A DNA stretch of 64,000 bases. It comes from RGIG1681 sp045650505 (GTDB lineage: Bacteria; Bacillota; Clostridia; Christensenellales; UBA1242). The stretch is taken from positions 1-64,000 of the forward strand of contig JAZRRE010000032.1 in the NCBI GenBank assembly GCA_045650505.1, written 5' to 3'. Shown here piece by piece: positions 1-8,558 of the stretch (the first letter of the stretch is position 1; each line of letters opens with the position of its first letter). The notes beneath the pieces were generated by a model. That model worked only from the letters and a program-made list of their open reading frames with translations. It had not been told where the DNA came from and ran no database searches. Position numbers and translations under genes: made by a program.

Positions 1-34
1 ATCCTTGCCTTTTGCTGGCAGAATTACTCTTAAA

Positions 35-78
35 AATAAAATAAAAAACTGCCATATAATTAAAAAACTATATGACAG
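35..78 (-). terminator. Intrinsic terminator downstream of the HipA-like gene
   Basis: Inverted repeat CTGCCATAT (49-57) / ATATGACAG (70-78) with one mismatch. Read on the minus strand it is followed by a T-rich tract (35-48). A second perfect inverted repeat, CCACATA (102-108) / TATGTGG (118-124), lies closer to the gene but has no T-run. Nothing else is visible in the first 226 bases. Confidence 0.6.
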
Positions 79-226
79 CAAAATTAAACATTATAAAATC
101 ACCACATATAGTTAAACTATGTGGCTGAAATGATATGAAGTTGAATTAAAATTTTTGAACATAAAATTTTCCTCCATATATATTTCGTATTATACCAAAA
201 TATTGCATTTTGTCAATATTTACACT

Positions 227-1201
227 CTACTCAAAGTGAAACCCTTTTATCATATTATACTCTTCTTTAATTTGTTTTGCTTGCTCTTCAATAGTGCCTA
301 ACACAGCATCTTTATATCTTTCAGTTCCGTTTACTTCATCATATAAAAGTTTATATTGCTCAACGCCATCTTTCTTTTTTGTAAAATTTTCAAGATTTTG
401 CATATATTTATCAATAACGTCAGGAAAATTATTTACTGCAAACAAAATATCTTCTTTCATACTTTTATAATCCAAAAGCCTAAAACAAAGTTCAAAGTCA
501 AAGTTTGGCGCAAGTCTTATTGATTTTTCTTTATCATTAATCAAAAAACCATTATTTCTAGTAGTAAAATCATTATCTTTAAGCAAACATACCCTAACAA
601 GATAAGACTTAACAAAATCTTTAAGATGTTCTCTCATTTTGTCTTCAGTAAGTTTAATACCCTCTTTTTGATAAAAACTCTCAATAGTTTCAACAACATA
701 TTTAACAGATTGTTCCAAATTAACATCATAACCAAAATCTCCAAAACCTTTGCCCGTTTCAGAAAACAGAACAAGTCTTTCATTTGGCTTAATAAAATCA
801 ATTGAAGCAACATAAGAAAAACCATCTTCATCATTACAAAGAGTGTTATAAACTGTTTGTGTATTAAATTTATTCAAAACTTCAGGAACATAAGTCTCAA
901 ACACACAATCTCTTGAAAGAGCTGTTTTTTTCACAAGTGTTGAAACTAATTCTGGAACATAATTCATTCGATTATCTTCTTCTGTGAAATATGTTGAGTA
1001 AGAAACTATAGCATTTCTTCTGCTATCAAAAAATCTTTTAAAATATCTATTATCCATTCTAACAAACTTTTTATGCATTTTTCCAATAATGTTATTATCA
1101 GGCGAACTGTTATCAATTAAATCATAATCAACCGCCCCTTTAATTTTGCTTGTAAGCCCATCATCTTTATATGTTTCTTCTGTAACATTTTCAAAATCCA
1201 T
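227..1201 (-). CDS. HipA-like kinase-fold protein, function unknown
   Basis: A 324-residue soluble protein that I cannot name with certainty. Residues 206-237 read LLKDNDFTTRNNGFLIND followed by RLAPNFDFE. This resembles the catalytic loop and metal-binding segment of HipA/phosphatidylinositol-kinase-like proteins (N-x-D-x-H-x-x-N-x-G-F then A-P-x-x-D). D211, N216/N217 and D235 fit the catalytic Asp, the Asn and the metal-binding Asp, but the usual His is replaced. No HipB-like antitoxin gene lies beside it. A good promoter and an AGGAGA ribosome binding site precede the ATG, and it forms a single-gene unit. The kinase-fold link is an inference from a short motif. Confidence 0.55.
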   Translation of the reverse strand: MDFENVTEETYKDDGLTSKIKGAVDYDLIDNSSPDNNIIGKMHKKFVRMDNRYFKRFFDSRRNAIVSYSTYFTEEDNRMNYVPELVSTLVKKTALSRDCVFETYVPEVLNKFNTQTVYNTLCNDEDGFSYVASIDFIKPNERLVLFSETGKGFGDFGYDVNLEQSVKYVVETIESFYQKEGIKLTEDKMREHLKDFVKSYLVRVCLLKDNDFTTRNNGFLINDKEKSIRLAPNFDFELCFRLLDYKSMKEDILFAVNNFPDVIDKYMQNLENFTKKKDGVEQYKLLYDEVNGTERYKDAVLGTIEEQAKQIKEEYNMIKGFHFE

Positions 1202-1228
1202 AATAAAACTCTCCTAGCACCTAATTCT

Positions 1229-1257
1229 ATTATACCACATTTATAAAATTTTAGCAA
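1229..1257 (-). promoter_or_regulatory. Promoter of the HipA-like gene
   Basis: On the minus strand TTGCTA (1252-1257), 17-base spacer, TATAAT (1229-1234). The leader of about 20 bases carries AGGAGA before the ATG at 1201. Confidence 0.7.
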
Positions 1258-1301
1258 CTTTTTAATAAAAGTCAAAAACTTGACATAAATTCAAATAAAA
1301 T

Positions 1302-1328
1302 AAGGTGTTATGTTTAGCATAACACCTT
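1302..1328 (-). terminator. Intrinsic terminator of murC, member of a repeated hairpin family
   Basis: Perfect 11-bp stem AAGGTGTTATG / CATAACACCTT with a 5-base loop, followed on the minus strand by TTATTTTATTT. The same stem recurs at 2778-2804 and, slightly changed, at 56463-56488. Confidence 0.85.
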
Positions 1329-1333
1329 TAAAA

Positions 1334-2710
1334 TTAAAACATTTTAGCTAATTTTTCAATCGTTCCTGCCCCAAGCAATAAAACCACATCATCTACTTTT
1401 GAAATGTTTAAAACTTCATTTTTTATCTCTTCAAAACTTTCAAAATAAAACACATTCTTTCCAAACATTTTCACTTCGTTTAAAAGTTTTAACGAATCAA
1501 AACCTTCTTTTTGTTTTTCTCTTGCCGAATAAACGGGTGCAAAAATCAAAATATCAGCATCATTGAAACTTTCAACAAATTCATCAATCAAAAACTTTGT
1601 TCTTGAAAAAGTGTGTGGCTCAAACACAACAATCACTCTTCCTTGTGTTTTTGAAACAAGTTCTCTTCCCACCTTTATCATCTTTTCAATCTGTTTAGGA
1701 TGATGTGCATAATCGTGATAAATGCTAACGCCATTTATTTTTTTTATAAACTGACATCTTCTCTCTACTCCAGAAAAGTTTTCAAGTGCAATTTTTATAT
1801 ATTCAAAATCAATACCTATACAAATTGAAACCAAAATACTAACAAGTGCGTTTAATATGTTATGTTTTCCCAAAATGTTAAGTTTTATATTTCCAAGTTT
1901 ATATTTTGAAAATCTAACATCAAAGGAATAACAACCTGGTCTATACTCTTTTATCCTTGAAGCATAAACATCAGCAGTTCTATCAAACCCAAATGTTGCA
2001 CAATTTTTCTTATAAGTTAGCTCTTTTGAATTTAAATCATCTTTAGAAATAACCACAATTCCACCCTGTTTTGTGTTTAAAGCAAACTTTTCAAAAGATT
2101 GTTTAACCCCATTTAAATCTTTAAAATAATCTAAATGGTCAGCATCAATATTTAAAACAACTGCAATATCCGGCAAAATGTATAAATAATTATCTTTATA
2201 TTCACACGCTTCAGTCACAAAAAATTCATTGCCACCAAGTTTGTAACTTGAAGAAATTGAATTTAAGTTTCCCCCAATATGAATTGTTGGATTTTTATTT
2301 GCCTGCATTAAAATTTCTGCAATCATTGCCGTTGTTGTGGTTTTTCCATGACTGCCAGAAATTGCAATAACATATTTATAAAGCCCCGCAATAAGCCCTA
2401 AAAGTTCTGCCCGCTTTAAAATTATTTTTCCTTTTTGCTTTGCTTCAACAAGTTCTTCATTATCATCTTTTATTGCAGATGTATAAACTACAATATCTAC
2501 ATCTTTAACATTCTCTTTTTTATGCTCATAAAAAACTTTCACACCTGCTTTTTCAAGTTTTTCAGTTTCTTGATTTTTTGCAAGGTCTGAACCCTGCACA
2601 TAAATTTGGTTATGCATAAGCATAAACGCCAGCCCACTCATACTGATTCCGCCAATGCCAATAAAGTGAAATTTTTTATTTTTCAAATCATCAAATTTTA
2701 AATTATTCAT
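1334..2710 (-). CDS. murC: UDP-N-acetylmuramate--L-alanine ligase
   Basis: Cytoplasmic ligase that adds L-alanine to UDP-MurNAc with ATP, the first step of the peptidoglycan peptide stem. The N-terminal Rossmann part has GIGGISMSGLA. The P-loop is SGSHGKTTTT, and HDYAHHPKQI lies in the C-terminal ligase domain. At 458 residues the length is normal. I start at the ATG at 2710, just before FHFIGIGG. The frame stays open upstream to 2761, but that extension is unlike MurC. A promoter-like pair ends 7 bases before this ATG and there is no Shine-Dalgarno, so a leaderless mRNA is likely. The gene lies between two copies of the same terminator and is probably transcribed alone. Confidence 0.95.
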   Translation of the reverse strand: MNNLKFDDLKNKKFHFIGIGGISMSGLAFMLMHNQIYVQGSDLAKNQETEKLEKAGVKVFYEHKKENVKDVDIVVYTSAIKDDNEELVEAKQKGKIILKRAELLGLIAGLYKYVIAISGSHGKTTTTAMIAEILMQANKNPTIHIGGNLNSISSSYKLGGNEFFVTEACEYKDNYLYILPDIAVVLNIDADHLDYFKDLNGVKQSFEKFALNTKQGGIVVISKDDLNSKELTYKKNCATFGFDRTADVYASRIKEYRPGCYSFDVRFSKYKLGNIKLNILGKHNILNALVSILVSICIGIDFEYIKIALENFSGVERRCQFIKKINGVSIYHDYAHHPKQIEKMIKVGRELVSKTQGRVIVVFEPHTFSRTKFLIDEFVESFNDADILIFAPVYSAREKQKEGFDSLKLLNEVKMFGKNVFYFESFEEIKNEVLNISKVDDVVLLLGAGTIEKLAKMF

Positions 2711-2717
2711 ACCACAC

Positions 2718-2745
2718 ATTATGTTTAAAATCACAAATGTGTTAA
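2718..2745 (-). promoter_or_regulatory. Leaderless-type promoter of murC
   Basis: On the minus strand TTAACA (2740-2745), 16-base spacer, CATAAT (2718-2723), 7 bases, then the ATG at 2710. No Shine-Dalgarno fits between. Confidence 0.55.
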
Positions 2746-2777
2746 CAGCAAAATTAAACAAACTTTCATCAAAATAA

Positions 2778-2804
2778 AAGGTGTTATGCGAAACATAACA
2801 CCTT
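2778..2804 (-). terminator. Intrinsic terminator, same hairpin as at 1302
   Basis: Perfect 11-bp stem AAGGTGTTATG / CATAACACCTT with a CGAAA loop on the plus strand, followed on the minus strand by TTTATTTTG. It ends the FAD dehydrogenase gene at 2839. Confidence 0.85.
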
Positions 2805-2838
2805 ATTTTATCAGCATTTACATCATATTTTTTAATTT

Positions 2839-4434
2839 TTAAACTTTTAAAAATTCCATAACTTTTTCAGCACATTTAATGCCATCAGCAGCACTTGAAG
2901 TAATTCCTCCAGCATATCCAGCACCTTCACCGCAAACAAATAACCCATTCACTTTTGTCATAAAATTTTCATCACGAACAATTTGAACAGGAGCACTTGA
3001 CCTGCTCTCAACACCAATAAGCAAGTTGTCATCTTTTGCAAAAGAATCTATCTTTTTATTAAGTCTTGGAAATGCCAATCTTAAACTTTCAACCACAAAG
3101 TCAGGTAAACATTTTGAAAGGTCCGCTGCTTTTATTCTTGGTCTGTATGTTGGCAAAACTTTATCAAAATTGTCATCGGGATTTTCCTCCCCACTTAAAA
3201 AGTCTTTAACTTTTTCTGCTGGTGCAGAATAATCTCTTCCACCAAGTTCAAACGCAAGTCTTTCATACTTATGTTGAAACTCAACACCTGCAAGTGGCTT
3301 GTTTGAACCAAAATCCTCTGGTGTAACGTTGACAAGGACTGCAGAGTTTGCATTCTTTCCATCACGAGCATACTCACTCATTCCATTTGTAACCACCGTG
3401 CCTTCTTCACTTGAAGATGCAACCACATAACCACCTGGACACATACAAAATGTAAACACACTTCTTCCATTTTCTAAATGTTCCACAAGCTTATAGTTTG
3501 CACTTGGAAGTTTGTTATCTAACTTTCCATATTGCGAAAAATTGATATCTTCTTGACTCTGCTCAATTCGAACACCCATGGCAAATGGTTTTTGCTTTAA
3601 ATCAAATTTCTTTTTATCTAAAAGCTTATATGTATCAACCGCACTATGCCCAATGGCAAGTGTTAAAGAATTTGTTTCAAAAACAAGCTTTTCATCTGTT
3701 TCAACATTTTTAGCATAAACCCTTGAAATATCACCATTTGCATTCATTTCAAAATCTTCAAATTTGGTATTAAAAACAACATTTCCGCCAAGTATCTTGA
3801 TTTTTTCACGAATATTTTTAACCACTTCTTTAAGCTTATCACTTCCAATATGTGGAGCATGACTATAAAAAATCTCTTTTGGTGCACCATTTAAAATAAA
3901 TTCATTGATTGCAAGTTTTGTATATTCGTTTGAAACATTTGAAGCAAGTTTTCCATCAGAAAATGTGCCTGCACCACCTTCACCAAACTGAATATTTGAA
4001 TATTTATTTAATTTCCTATTATTCCAAAACTCATCAACATCTTTTTGACGCTCAAAAACCTCTTTTCCTTGCTCTAAAATAATCGGTTTAAAGCCAGCAA
4101 CTGCAAGTGAAAGACCTGCAAACATTCCAGCAGGTCCAAACCCAACAACTATCGGCCTTTTACCCTGAAAATCAATCTTTTTATATTCAACACCTTTGTG
4201 ATTAACAAGAACATCTTTAAGTTTCAAAATCTTCTTCTTTGCTGTGTTTTTGACCTCTATAGCCACATTTAACACATAAAAAACATCTGGTTTCTTTCTT
4301 GAATCTAAACTTTCTTTAACGATTTCATATTTTTCAATTTCATTTTTGAAAATATTATATTTCTTTTGAATTGCCTGAAAGATATCAGCCTCACTATATC
4401 CTATTTTTACCTTAAGTTCTGTTAAAAGTTTCAT
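2839..4434 (-). CDS. FAD-dependent dehydrogenase, COG2509-type
   Basis: A 531-residue flavoprotein of the family usually annotated as NAD(FAD)-utilising or FAD-dependent dehydrogenase; its physiological substrate is not established. The dinucleotide-binding motif GFGPAG lies at about residues 98-103, followed by FGEGGAGTFSDGKL and, near the C-terminus, LFVCGEGAGYAGGI, the second FAD contact. The first 90 residues form the extra N-terminal domain seen in this family. The start at 4434 is chosen because AGAGAGG lies just upstream; the frame runs open to 4482. A shorter relative without the N-terminal domain is encoded at 13635-15011. The gene has its own terminator and stands alone. Confidence 0.85.
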   Translation of the reverse strand: MKLLTELKVKIGYSEADIFQAIQKKYNIFKNEIEKYEIVKESLDSRKKPDVFYVLNVAIEVKNTAKKKILKLKDVLVNHKGVEYKKIDFQGKRPIVVGFGPAGMFAGLSLAVAGFKPIILEQGKEVFERQKDVDEFWNNRKLNKYSNIQFGEGGAGTFSDGKLASNVSNEYTKLAINEFILNGAPKEIFYSHAPHIGSDKLKEVVKNIREKIKILGGNVVFNTKFEDFEMNANGDISRVYAKNVETDEKLVFETNSLTLAIGHSAVDTYKLLDKKKFDLKQKPFAMGVRIEQSQEDINFSQYGKLDNKLPSANYKLVEHLENGRSVFTFCMCPGGYVVASSSEEGTVVTNGMSEYARDGKNANSAVLVNVTPEDFGSNKPLAGVEFQHKYERLAFELGGRDYSAPAEKVKDFLSGEENPDDNFDKVLPTYRPRIKAADLSKCLPDFVVESLRLAFPRLNKKIDSFAKDDNLLIGVESRSSAPVQIVRDENFMTKVNGLFVCGEGAGYAGGITSSAADGIKCAEKVMEFLKV

Positions 4435-4497
4435 AAAAACCTCTCTAACTTTATTATAACATACATTTAGCCAAAGCCTCAATAATTTTACACAAAA

Positions 4498-4523
4498 AAA
4501 GATGTGCTAAAAAGCACATCTTT
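4498..4523 (-). terminator. Intrinsic terminator of spoVG
   Basis: Perfect stem AAAGATGTGCT / AGCACATCTTT with a 4-base loop, followed on the minus strand by a T-run. Confidence 0.85.
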
Positions 4524-4552
4524 AAGCATTCATTTATAATGAGAGTAGAATA

Positions 4553-4828
4553 TTACTCTTCAGTATCATTAGCTTTAACTTCATCGAAAGCTTTGAGAAC
4601 AACTTCTTTAATCATTTCTCTTGTTTCGGTGTTTAATGGATGAACAATATCCTTAAATTCTCCATCTGGTGTTTTTCTGCTTGGCATTGCAATAAAGTAA
4701 CCTTCATTACCTTCGATAACTTTGATGTCATGAACAACAAAGCATTCATCGATTGTAATTGATGCGCTAGCTTTAATTTTGCTTTTGTCTGTTTTTACAA
4801 TGCGAACTCTTACGTCTGAAATTTTCAT
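4553..4828 (-). CDS. spoVG: Septation and gene-expression regulator SpoVG
   Basis: A 91-residue protein with the whole SpoVG signature: N-terminal MKISDVRVRIV, then GYFIAMPSRK near residue 43 and a HPLN motif before the C-terminal helix. SpoVG is a small nucleic-acid-binding regulator, linked to asymmetric septation in spore formers and to broader regulation in non-spore-formers, so it does not prove sporulation. In Bacillus it sits beside glmU; here its neighbour is galU, and the glmU-like gene is at 44.6 kb. AAGGAG precedes the ATG in a normal leader. Confidence 0.95.
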   Translation of the reverse strand: MKISDVRVRIVKTDKSKIKASASITIDECFVVHDIKVIEGNEGYFIAMPSRKTPDGEFKDIVHPLNTETREMIKEVVLKAFDEVKANDTEE

Positions 4829-4875
4829 TATTCTGCTCCTTGAATTTTAGATTAGCTTATTTTCTAGCTAATTTT

Positions 4876-4904
4876 ATTTTATAACAATGAAATTAAAATG
4901 GCAA
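4876..4904 (-). promoter_or_regulatory. Promoter of spoVG
   Basis: On the minus strand TTGCCA (4899-4904), 17-base spacer, TAAAAT (4876-4881). This gives a leader of about 40 bases. Confidence 0.6.
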
Positions 4905-4934
4905 ATAAATTTAATATATTTTTATTTTTGGTTT

Positions 4935-5912
4935 TTAATCTCTTTTTGCGTGTTGATTTTCAGTGATTGCAACAAGCTCTTTAAGTCTAGCACGAGTATT
5001 ATTAAATGTATGTGGGTCAGCAAGACCAGCATAAGCATTTGCAAGTGCATAACCCTCTTTGCTGCCGCAATCAAAGTAAATTCCATCAAAGATACAAGTT
5101 GCACCATTGCCTTCTCTTGCGTGCTTTTGAACAACATCAGTAATACAATATTCCCCATTTGCTCTTGGTTTTGAGTTTAAAATATCCTCAAAAACTCTTT
5201 CATCAAAAGCATATCTTGCAAAACCCATAAAATTGCTTGGTTCTGTTCCAGGTTCTGGTTTTTCAACAATATCAAGCATTTCAAAACCTTTTCCATTAGC
5301 AATAGGATTTCCGAATACAATTGAAGAATATTTATAAATCACATCTCTAGGCATTTCTTTTGCATATTCAACTGTTTTTCCGGTTGCTGCAAAAACATCA
5401 ACAACATCTTGTGTTGCAGACTTTCCATCTGGATAAATGCAAAGGTCATCTCCATTAACAACAATAAACGGCTCACCATTAGCCCAATTTTTTGCTGTGT
5501 AAACAGCACCAGAAGAACCTCTCATTTCATAGTTATCATTTTGATAAACCTTTCCATCAATGATTTGTTCTTTTTCATATTGATTCAAATAAGTAACTTT
5601 AACTTTGCTCATTAAATCATAATATTCATCCATAAGTGGACGTTTTCCATCTTGAATGATTTTTTCAATATATTCTTCTGATGGAGTGATGAAATTTTTG
5701 AAACTTTCTTCTTTAAGCTTGTTTCCAATAATCAAAATATCAGTGATTCCAGCTTTTGCTAAATCTTCCATTTGATACATTAAAATTGGTTTAGTTCCAA
5801 TAGTAACAAGTTCTTTTGCAACAGCAAGCACACCTGGTAAAAATCTTGTTCCAAGACCACCAGCAAGAATAACTGCTTTTTTAATATTGATTCTATTTTC
5901 AATCATTTCCAT
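4935..5912 (-). CDS. galU: UTP--glucose-1-phosphate uridylyltransferase (GalU family)
   Basis: A nucleotidyltransferase of 325 residues that would make UDP-glucose from UTP and glucose-1-phosphate for cell-envelope sugars. The start shows KAVILAGGLGTRFLP, the nucleotide-binding loop, with the conserved lysine in AKELV, then VNGDDL for the metal-binding aspartate and VEKPEPG. The segment after the loop (GVLAVAKELVTIG) departs from the usual ATKAIPKEMLPI, so this is a diverged member and the exact sugar is not certain. I take the ATG at 5912: GGAGG lies 10 bases upstream, whereas the ATG at 5921 is only one base from it. The gene is monocistronic. Confidence 0.85.
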   Translation of the reverse strand: MEMIENRINIKKAVILAGGLGTRFLPGVLAVAKELVTIGTKPILMYQMEDLAKAGITDILIIGNKLKEESFKNFITPSEEYIEKIIQDGKRPLMDEYYDLMSKVKVTYLNQYEKEQIIDGKVYQNDNYEMRGSSGAVYTAKNWANGEPFIVVNGDDLCIYPDGKSATQDVVDVFAATGKTVEYAKEMPRDVIYKYSSIVFGNPIANGKGFEMLDIVEKPEPGTEPSNFMGFARYAFDERVFEDILNSKPRANGEYCITDVVQKHAREGNGATCIFDGIYFDCGSKEGYALANAYAGLADPHTFNNTRARLKELVAITENQHAKRD

Positions 5913-5962
5913 AAAATTCATTCCTCCAATTTTTAGTTATATATACAAGTATATTTTATCAT

Positions 5963-5991
5963 ATTATAAATCGTTCTCAAAATAATTACAA
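5963..5991 (-). promoter_or_regulatory. Promoter of galU
   Basis: On the minus strand TTGTAA (5986-5991), 17-base spacer, TATAAT (5963-5968), then a leader with GGAGG before the ATG at 5912. Confidence 0.6.
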
Positions 5992-6038
5992 TTCTTATAC
6001 TAAATTATACTTATAAAAATTTTTTCTAAAAGCTATAA

Positions 6039-7316
6039 CTATTTTATAATTTCATATTTAACAAGCTTCTTTTCAAATCTGCTAAATGCCACATTTATAA
6101 AGATATAATTAAGCATCGCAACAACAAAGAACACTTTTAGAGCAATCACAAGCCCATCAGCACCAAAACTTGCACCAATAACACCTGTTAAAATCATCAA
6201 TGCAAATCCAATTGTTCTGCTGATTTCAAGCACAATTTCAAGTGTTCCTTGATATTCTGCAATATCACTATACATATTAAGTTCTTTTAAAATAACATTT
6301 CTATAAAGGTCAAAATAATATGAATAGAAAGTGCTGCACGCAATATAAATGAAATTAAAAATAACAAGTGAAATTTTATTGGTAGCAAGCACAACGATTA
6401 ACATTGCCACGCATGAAGCTATTGCACAAATTATATAAATTGGTGTCGCTTTTCTTGATTTTGAAAGTTTTTTAGCAATCATAAGCATAATGATTGATAC
6501 AGCTGAAAACACACCTGTCAAAAGTCCAAGTGAAAAATTAGACTTGAATGTAAGCATAACAATAATGGTGTTAACAGGACTAATAAGTGTTGTTGCACCA
6601 AAAAGCATACCTGTTATAAAGCATATTTTAAATAATTCTTTATGCTTTTCAGAGCTTCTAACTCTTTCAAAAAAGGATTTTAAATCAAATCCTGAATTTT
6701 CAGGTCTTCTTGATTTGATAAAGAATGAAACAATAATTTGAATTGTTGCCATAATCAAAATAATAATGGCGCTTGACTTAAATGATTCCGCATCAATAAT
6801 TTTACCAAGTACAATTGGAACAATAAAGTTAACTGACTTATTTTCGATAATTTGAAGTGTTGTATATTTCTTCATGCAGGAATTTGGAATAAGCTCGTTT
6901 TTCATAACATTAAAACTGCACCAATACCAGGCTTCTGAAAAACCGTGAAGCATACCGGCAACAATAACAAGTGATGCAAGTTTTTCTCCAAGGAAAACTA
7001 CCGACAAAATAAATAGTGCTCTAACAATAATTGCAACACGATAACACACCACCCTATTTGTTTTATCAATAAGGCGTGAAACAACATAAGAAAATATCCC
7101 CATTGTGAGATAATTAAAACAATAGAAAAGACCTATGTTCAAAACATAGTTATCCGAAATTTTATAAATATATGAAATCAAGAATGTGCTAACAAAAATA
7201 CTAACCACATAATTGAATCCGTGAGTTGTAAGCAGTGCATAACTTGTGCTGTTAAGTTTCTTCTTTGGTTTAGCTTCTACTTGAACATTTTTGTCATCTG
7301 TAATAATTTTTTCCAT
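6039..7316 (-). CDS. Major facilitator superfamily transporter
   Basis: A 425-residue polytopic membrane protein with about 12 hydrophobic segments after a short charged N-terminus (TDDKNVQVEAKPKKK). Segment spacing and the basic loop SRLIDKTNRVVCYR after the second or third helix fit an MFS permease. The substrate cannot be told from sequence. The ATG at 7316 is chosen because AGAGGA lies just before it; an in-frame TTG at 7337 falls on the -10 box. It is divergent from the SPFH/zinc-ribbon gene, the two promoters lying close together in the 125-bp gap. Confidence 0.8.
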   Translation of the reverse strand: MEKIITDDKNVQVEAKPKKKLNSTSYALLTTHGFNYVVSIFVSTFLISYIYKISDNYVLNIGLFYCFNYLTMGIFSYVVSRLIDKTNRVVCYRVAIIVRALFILSVVFLGEKLASLVIVAGMLHGFSEAWYWCSFNVMKNELIPNSCMKKYTTLQIIENKSVNFIVPIVLGKIIDAESFKSSAIIILIMATIQIIVSFFIKSRRPENSGFDLKSFFERVRSSEKHKELFKICFITGMLFGATTLISPVNTIIVMLTFKSNFSLGLLTGVFSAVSIIMLMIAKKLSKSRKATPIYIICAIASCVAMLIVVLATNKISLVIFNFIYIACSTFYSYYFDLYRNVILKELNMYSDIAEYQGTLEIVLEISRTIGFALMILTGVIGASFGADGLVIALKVFFVVAMLNYIFINVAFSRFEKKLVKYEIIK

Positions 7317-7336
7317 ATAATCCTCTAACAAAGACA

Positions 7337-7364
7337 ATTATATCACATAAAAATTTTAACACAA
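7337..7364 (-). promoter_or_regulatory. Promoter of the MFS gene
   Basis: On the minus strand TTGTGT (7359-7364), 16-base spacer, TATAAT (7337-7342). The -35 box is weak. Confidence 0.5.
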
Positions 7365-7387
7365 ACAAAAAAACGCCACAAAATTGT

Positions 7388-7416
7388 TTGCTAAATCAAA
7401 ATAATAAATATATAAT
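7388..7416 (+). promoter_or_regulatory. Promoter of the SPFH/zinc-ribbon gene
   Basis: TTGCTA (7388-7393), 17-base spacer, TATAAT (7411-7416). GGAGGG (7432-7437) then precedes the ATG at 7442. Confidence 0.7.
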
Positions 7417-7441
7417 AAAAGTAATTAAAACGGAGGGCACT

Positions 7442-8491
7442 ATGGGCTTATTTAATTTTATCAAATCAAATTTATTAAAATCTCTTGAGTGGGTTGATGA
7501 CTCAAAAGATACACTCGTCTATAAATATCCAATGGACGGACGTCAAATTCAATATGGTTCAAAACTCACAGTTAGACCATCACAAGTAGCAATCTTCTTG
7601 AATAAAGGTAAAATCGCAGACATCTTTGGACCTGGTATGTATGCACTTCAAACAAGCAACTTACCTGTTCTTACACAACTTTTAAGTTGGGGTCATGGTT
7701 TCAAATCTCCATTCTATGCAGATGTTTACTTTGTTAACACAAAACAATTCACAAATCAAAAATGGGGCACCAGCAATCCAATCACAATGCGTGATAAAGA
7801 TTTCGGAACAATCCGTCTTCGTGGTTATGGTAGCTATTCATTTAAAGTAAGTAATCCTGAAACATTCTTAACAGAATTATTTGGAACAAATTCATCATTC
7901 ACAACCGATGATATCAACTCTTATTTAAAGAGCATCATTGTTTCATCAATTTCAGATACAATTGCAGAATCAAAAATCTCTGCCCTTGATATTGCTTCAA
8001 ACTTACTTGAATTCTCTAACATTGCAACAGAAACACTTACTGCTTCATTTGCAAAACTTGGTTTAGAGCTTTCAAATCTTGTTGTTGAAAACATTTCCTT
8101 CCCTGAAGAAGTTGAAAAAGCAATCGACACAAGGTCAAGTATGGGTATCTTATCAGACAAAATGGACACATTCGTTAAATATCAATCAGCTAACGCAATT
8201 CGTGATGCTGCAAACAACGATGGTATGGCTGGTATGGGTGCACAACTTGGTTCAGGTATCGCACTTGGCGAAATGATGAGAAGCAGTTTAGCTGGGTCAA
8301 CAACTCCAGCAAGTGAAGCTGATGATGATGCTAAATATTGTGCTTCATGTGGTGCAAAAAATCCAAGAGCTGCTAAATTCTGTGTTGAATGTGGTGGCAA
8401 ACTCATTCAGAAAGGAAAATGTCCTGCTTGTGGTGCTGAAGTTAACGGAAAAAGTAAATTCTGCCCAGAATGCGGTGAAAGCTTAAAATAA
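7442..8491 (+). CDS. SPFH/band-7 domain protein with C-terminal zinc ribbons (YdjI-like)
   Basis: A 349-residue protein. Residues from about 40 to 230 form an SPFH-type domain with the GKIADIFGPGMYAL and MRDKDFGTIRLRGYGSYSF blocks typical of the YdjI-like (virion-core-protein-like) subfamily. The tail carries two zinc ribbons, with pairs CASCG/CVECG and CPACG/CPECG. There is no transmembrane segment. Family members are membrane-associated scaffolds linked to envelope-stress functions in Bacillus, but the role here is unknown. The start at 7442 is fixed by GGAGGG 4 bases upstream; the frame opens earlier, at 7388. A strong terminator follows the stop. Confidence 0.85.
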   Translation: MGLFNFIKSNLLKSLEWVDDSKDTLVYKYPMDGRQIQYGSKLTVRPSQVAIFLNKGKIADIFGPGMYALQTSNLPVLTQLLSWGHGFKSPFYADVYFVNTKQFTNQKWGTSNPITMRDKDFGTIRLRGYGSYSFKVSNPETFLTELFGTNSSFTTDDINSYLKSIIVSSISDTIAESKISALDIASNLLEFSNIATETLTASFAKLGLELSNLVVENISFPEEVEKAIDTRSSMGILSDKMDTFVKYQSANAIRDAANNDGMAGMGAQLGSGIALGEMMRSSLAGSTTPASEADDDAKYCASCGAKNPRAAKFCVECGGKLIQKGKCPACGAEVNGKSKFCPECGESLK

Positions 8492-8504
8492 TTAAAACAT
8501 AAAA

Positions 8505-8534
8505 AACACTAGGGTCTTCCCTAGTGTTTTTATT
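8505..8534 (+). terminator. Intrinsic terminator of the SPFH gene
   Basis: Stem AACACTAGGG (8505-8514) / CCCTAGTGTT (8519-8528) with a 4-base loop and a T-rich tail. Confidence 0.9.
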
Positions 8535-8558
8535 TTGCATTTTTGGCGATAATTAGTT

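Noticed and set aside
102..124. Second hairpin CCACATA/TATGTGG as terminator
   Set aside because: The stem is perfect but neither strand has a T-run after it; the terminator at 35-78 fits better.
2711..2761. Longer N-terminus for murC
   Set aside because: The extra 17 residues are unlike MurC, lack a Shine-Dalgarno and cover the likely promoter.
4887..5174. Plus-strand 95-residue ORF
   Set aside because: Antisense to the galU 3' end and the spoVG promoter region, with no ribosome binding site.
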